Assembly (NCBI GenBank): GCA_049700035.1
Contig: JBNAWC010000060.1
Location: 1 to 6,154, forward strand
Length of the DNA: 6,154 nt
Direction of reading: 5' to 3'
Origin: JAVZLQ01 sp049700035
Lineage (GTDB): Archaea; Thermoproteota; Bathyarchaeia; Bathyarchaeales; Bathycorpusculaceae
Shown here: positions 5,342 through 6,154 of the stretch, in pieces
How positions within the stretch are numbered: the first letter of the stretch is position 1
Layout of the letters: each line of letters starts with the position of its first letter
Notes under the pieces: model-generated
What the model was told of the DNA's origin: nothing
What the model saw: only the letters and a program-made list of their open reading frames with translations
The model's database searches: none
Translations under genes and position numbers: made by a program

Positions 5342-5905
5342 TTATCCACTTTGTCTTTCTTCCGTTTTAATGGTCGATGGTGGCTTGTGCATTGACAAGA
5401 ATATTGTTGCAGATATCACTATTGTACAGACAATTAATAGAATCGCTTGTATCGTGAAAAGCGTAACTAACTGCTCCATGTAAGGCGGCGTTTCGGAAAC
5501 ATTAATTGATGTTGCGTTATTTTTGGTTTCAAGCCCGAGGCTTGTTCTAATCTCTATGTCAACTTTTGTTGTTTGCGCCCTTCCATCATTTGGAACAGTA
5601 AACGGTATAGCCAAAGTGGCCACACTGCCACTCGTGACGTTCTCGTTAACGCTGAAGGTTTCGTTGCCAACCCAATTGCCATCAATGTACGCTTGCCAAG
5701 ACTTATACGTTACAGTTATGTTTTCAATCTCAACTGTGCTTGCGCCGTTATTGTAAAAGTTCACGTAAAGCGTGCCCTTTTCACCTGGAACATAAACCTG
5801 CTTGTTTGTCCAAGCTGTAATGGGTTCGATGCTTGCGTTTGCAACTACAAACAGCATGGAAACCATAAACGCCGTTAAGATTGAGAGTGAAGCCCGCTTT
5901 CTCAA
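5342..5905 (-). CDS. secreted, membrane-anchored protein with Ig-like ectodomain, unknown function
   Basis: Predicted surface protein of 187 residues. It opens with a signal peptide: basic MRKR, a hydrophobic core (7-21), and an ANA site before S25. Residues about 30-137 are rich in beta-strand pattern (KGTLYVNFYNNGASTVEIENITVTY, residues 43-67, then VDIEIRTS), resembling CARDB/Ig-like adhesion or scaffold domains. A hydrophobic helix (about 145-172) follows, then a charged tail (HKPPSTIKTEERQSG) that would be cytoplasmic. Five N-x-S/T sequons (N62, N81, N89, N130, N135) all lie in the outer domain, as expected for archaeal N-glycosylation. I chose TTG at 5905 because AGGTGG (5916-5911) sits 5 nt before it. 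A GTG at 5914 overlaps that ribosome-binding site and would add MDS. It lies 38 bp after trm1 on the same strand, so it could be cotranscribed or use its own AT-rich promoter. The function is unknown. Confidence 0.82.
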   Translation of the reverse strand: MRKRASLSILTAFMVSMLFVVANASIEPITAWTNKQVYVPGEKGTLYVNFYNNGASTVEIENITVTYKSWQAYIDGNWVGNETFSVNENVTSGSVATLAIPFTVPNDGRAQTTKVDIEIRTSLGLETKNNATSINVSETPPYMEQLVTLFTIQAILLIVCTIVISATIFLSMHKPPSTIKTEERQSG

Positions 5906-5910
5906 ACTGT

Positions 5911-5916
5911 CCACCT
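5911..5916 (-). promoter_or_regulatory. Shine-Dalgarno deciding the start of the secreted protein gene
   Basis: AGGTGG on the minus strand lies 5 nt before the TTG at 5905. The alternative GTG at 5914 is part of this motif, so it has no ribosome-binding site of its own. This supports the shorter N terminus, MRKRAS, which is also a normal signal-peptide start. Confidence 0.55.
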
Positions 5917-5933
5917 AGCCTCTTCATGTAAAC

Positions 5934-5949
5934 CAAAAATTATTTAAAA
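5934..5949 (-). promoter_or_regulatory. candidate TATA region upstream of the secreted protein gene
   Basis: Read on the minus strand this is TTTTAAATAATTTTTG, an AT-rich stretch that overlaps the trm1 stop codon. Centred about 5942, it would start transcription near 5916, close to the gene's ribosome-binding site. It could give the membrane protein its own promoter, but it may equally be AT-rich spacer or a trm1 termination signal. Confidence 0.25.
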
Positions 5950-6154
5950 CTTAGCAGAACGCAAAATTCCACATAAAACCTCCTTAAACTTTGCCGCTGA
6001 AACGCTTGATTTCACTCCTCTAGAATTGAAGTGCGTCAAAAATGCTTCGAATCCCTCACCACGCAAGCCATTCAGAACCATCTTTAACGGTGGAACTTGC
6101 AAGTTCAAGGCGTCACATACCTCGTCAATAGCATAGTACGTCGGCGGAGCGTCA
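5944..6154 (-). CDS. trm1: tRNA (guanine26-N2)-dimethyltransferase Trm1, C-terminal fragment
   Basis: Only the last 69 codons are in the window; the gene continues past the right edge. Trm1 uses S-adenosylmethionine to make N2,N2-dimethylguanosine at position 26 of tRNA, in archaea and eukaryotes. The catalytic domain lies outside. What is visible matches the C-terminal domain: PPTYYAIDEVCDAL, then PPLKMVLNGLRGEGFEAFLTHF, and the hallmark THFNSRGVKSS, equivalent to the THF-x-GIKT-like motif near the end of archaeal Trm1. It ends with TAA at 5946-5944. The identification rests on these short motifs. A further protein sharing the Trm1 C-terminal winged-helix domain is possible but less likely. 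Confidence 0.78.
   Translation of the reverse strand, partial: DAPPTYYAIDEVCDALNLQVPPLKMVLNGLRGEGFEAFLTHFNSRGVKSSVSAAKFKEVLCGILRSAKF

Overview
The window is chromosomal DNA from an archaeon. The evidence is an archaeal-type methionyl-tRNA synthetase with four CxxC zinc knuckles, a C-terminal piece of Trm1, a tRNA methylthiotransferase of the archaeal/eukaryal (CDKAL1-like) type, a very small ribbon-helix-helix regulator joined to an FtsZ2-like gene, TATA-type promoters about 26 nt from start codons, and frequent TTG/GTG starts. The lineage cannot be fixed from this sequence. A moderate-GC, FtsZ-bearing group, for example Bathyarchaeia-like, is only a guess. I see no insertion sequence, phage gene, CRISPR array, rRNA or tRNA.

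Layout, left to right. (1) 1-1157, minus strand: tRNA methylthiotransferase, cut by the left edge inside its TRAM domain. (2) 1158-1363: divergent AT-rich intergenic region with an 11-bp tandem repeat, several TATA-like boxes and a strong Shine-Dalgarno site. (3) 1364-2627, plus strand: a 51-residue RHH regulator, then one base after its stop codon a 368-residue FtsZ. This resembles the cdrS-ftsZ2 operon of haloarchaea. (4) 2628-2658: a short convergent gap holding a perfect 6-bp hairpin. (5) 2659-5028, minus strand: methionyl-tRNA synthetase followed 15 nt downstream by a small PHP-family phosphoesterase, probably one operon. (6) 5029-5113: a compact divergent promoter that may share one TATA element. 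(7) 5114-5323, plus strand: a 69-residue protein with two predicted membrane helices and a start that looks leaderless. (8) 5342-5905, minus strand: a signal-peptide-bearing, membrane-anchored protein with five N-glycosylation sequons. (9) 5944-6154, minus strand: the last 69 codons of trm1, just upstream of (8).

Three of the genes act on tRNA: methylthiolation of t6A37, methionine charging and N2,N2-dimethylation of G26. They flank a cell-division operon. The most interesting unit is the RHH-FtsZ2 pair with its repeat-bearing promoter, which suggests that the small regulator may control its own operon and division. The rest of the window looks like ordinary housekeeping DNA with two uncharacterised membrane proteins.
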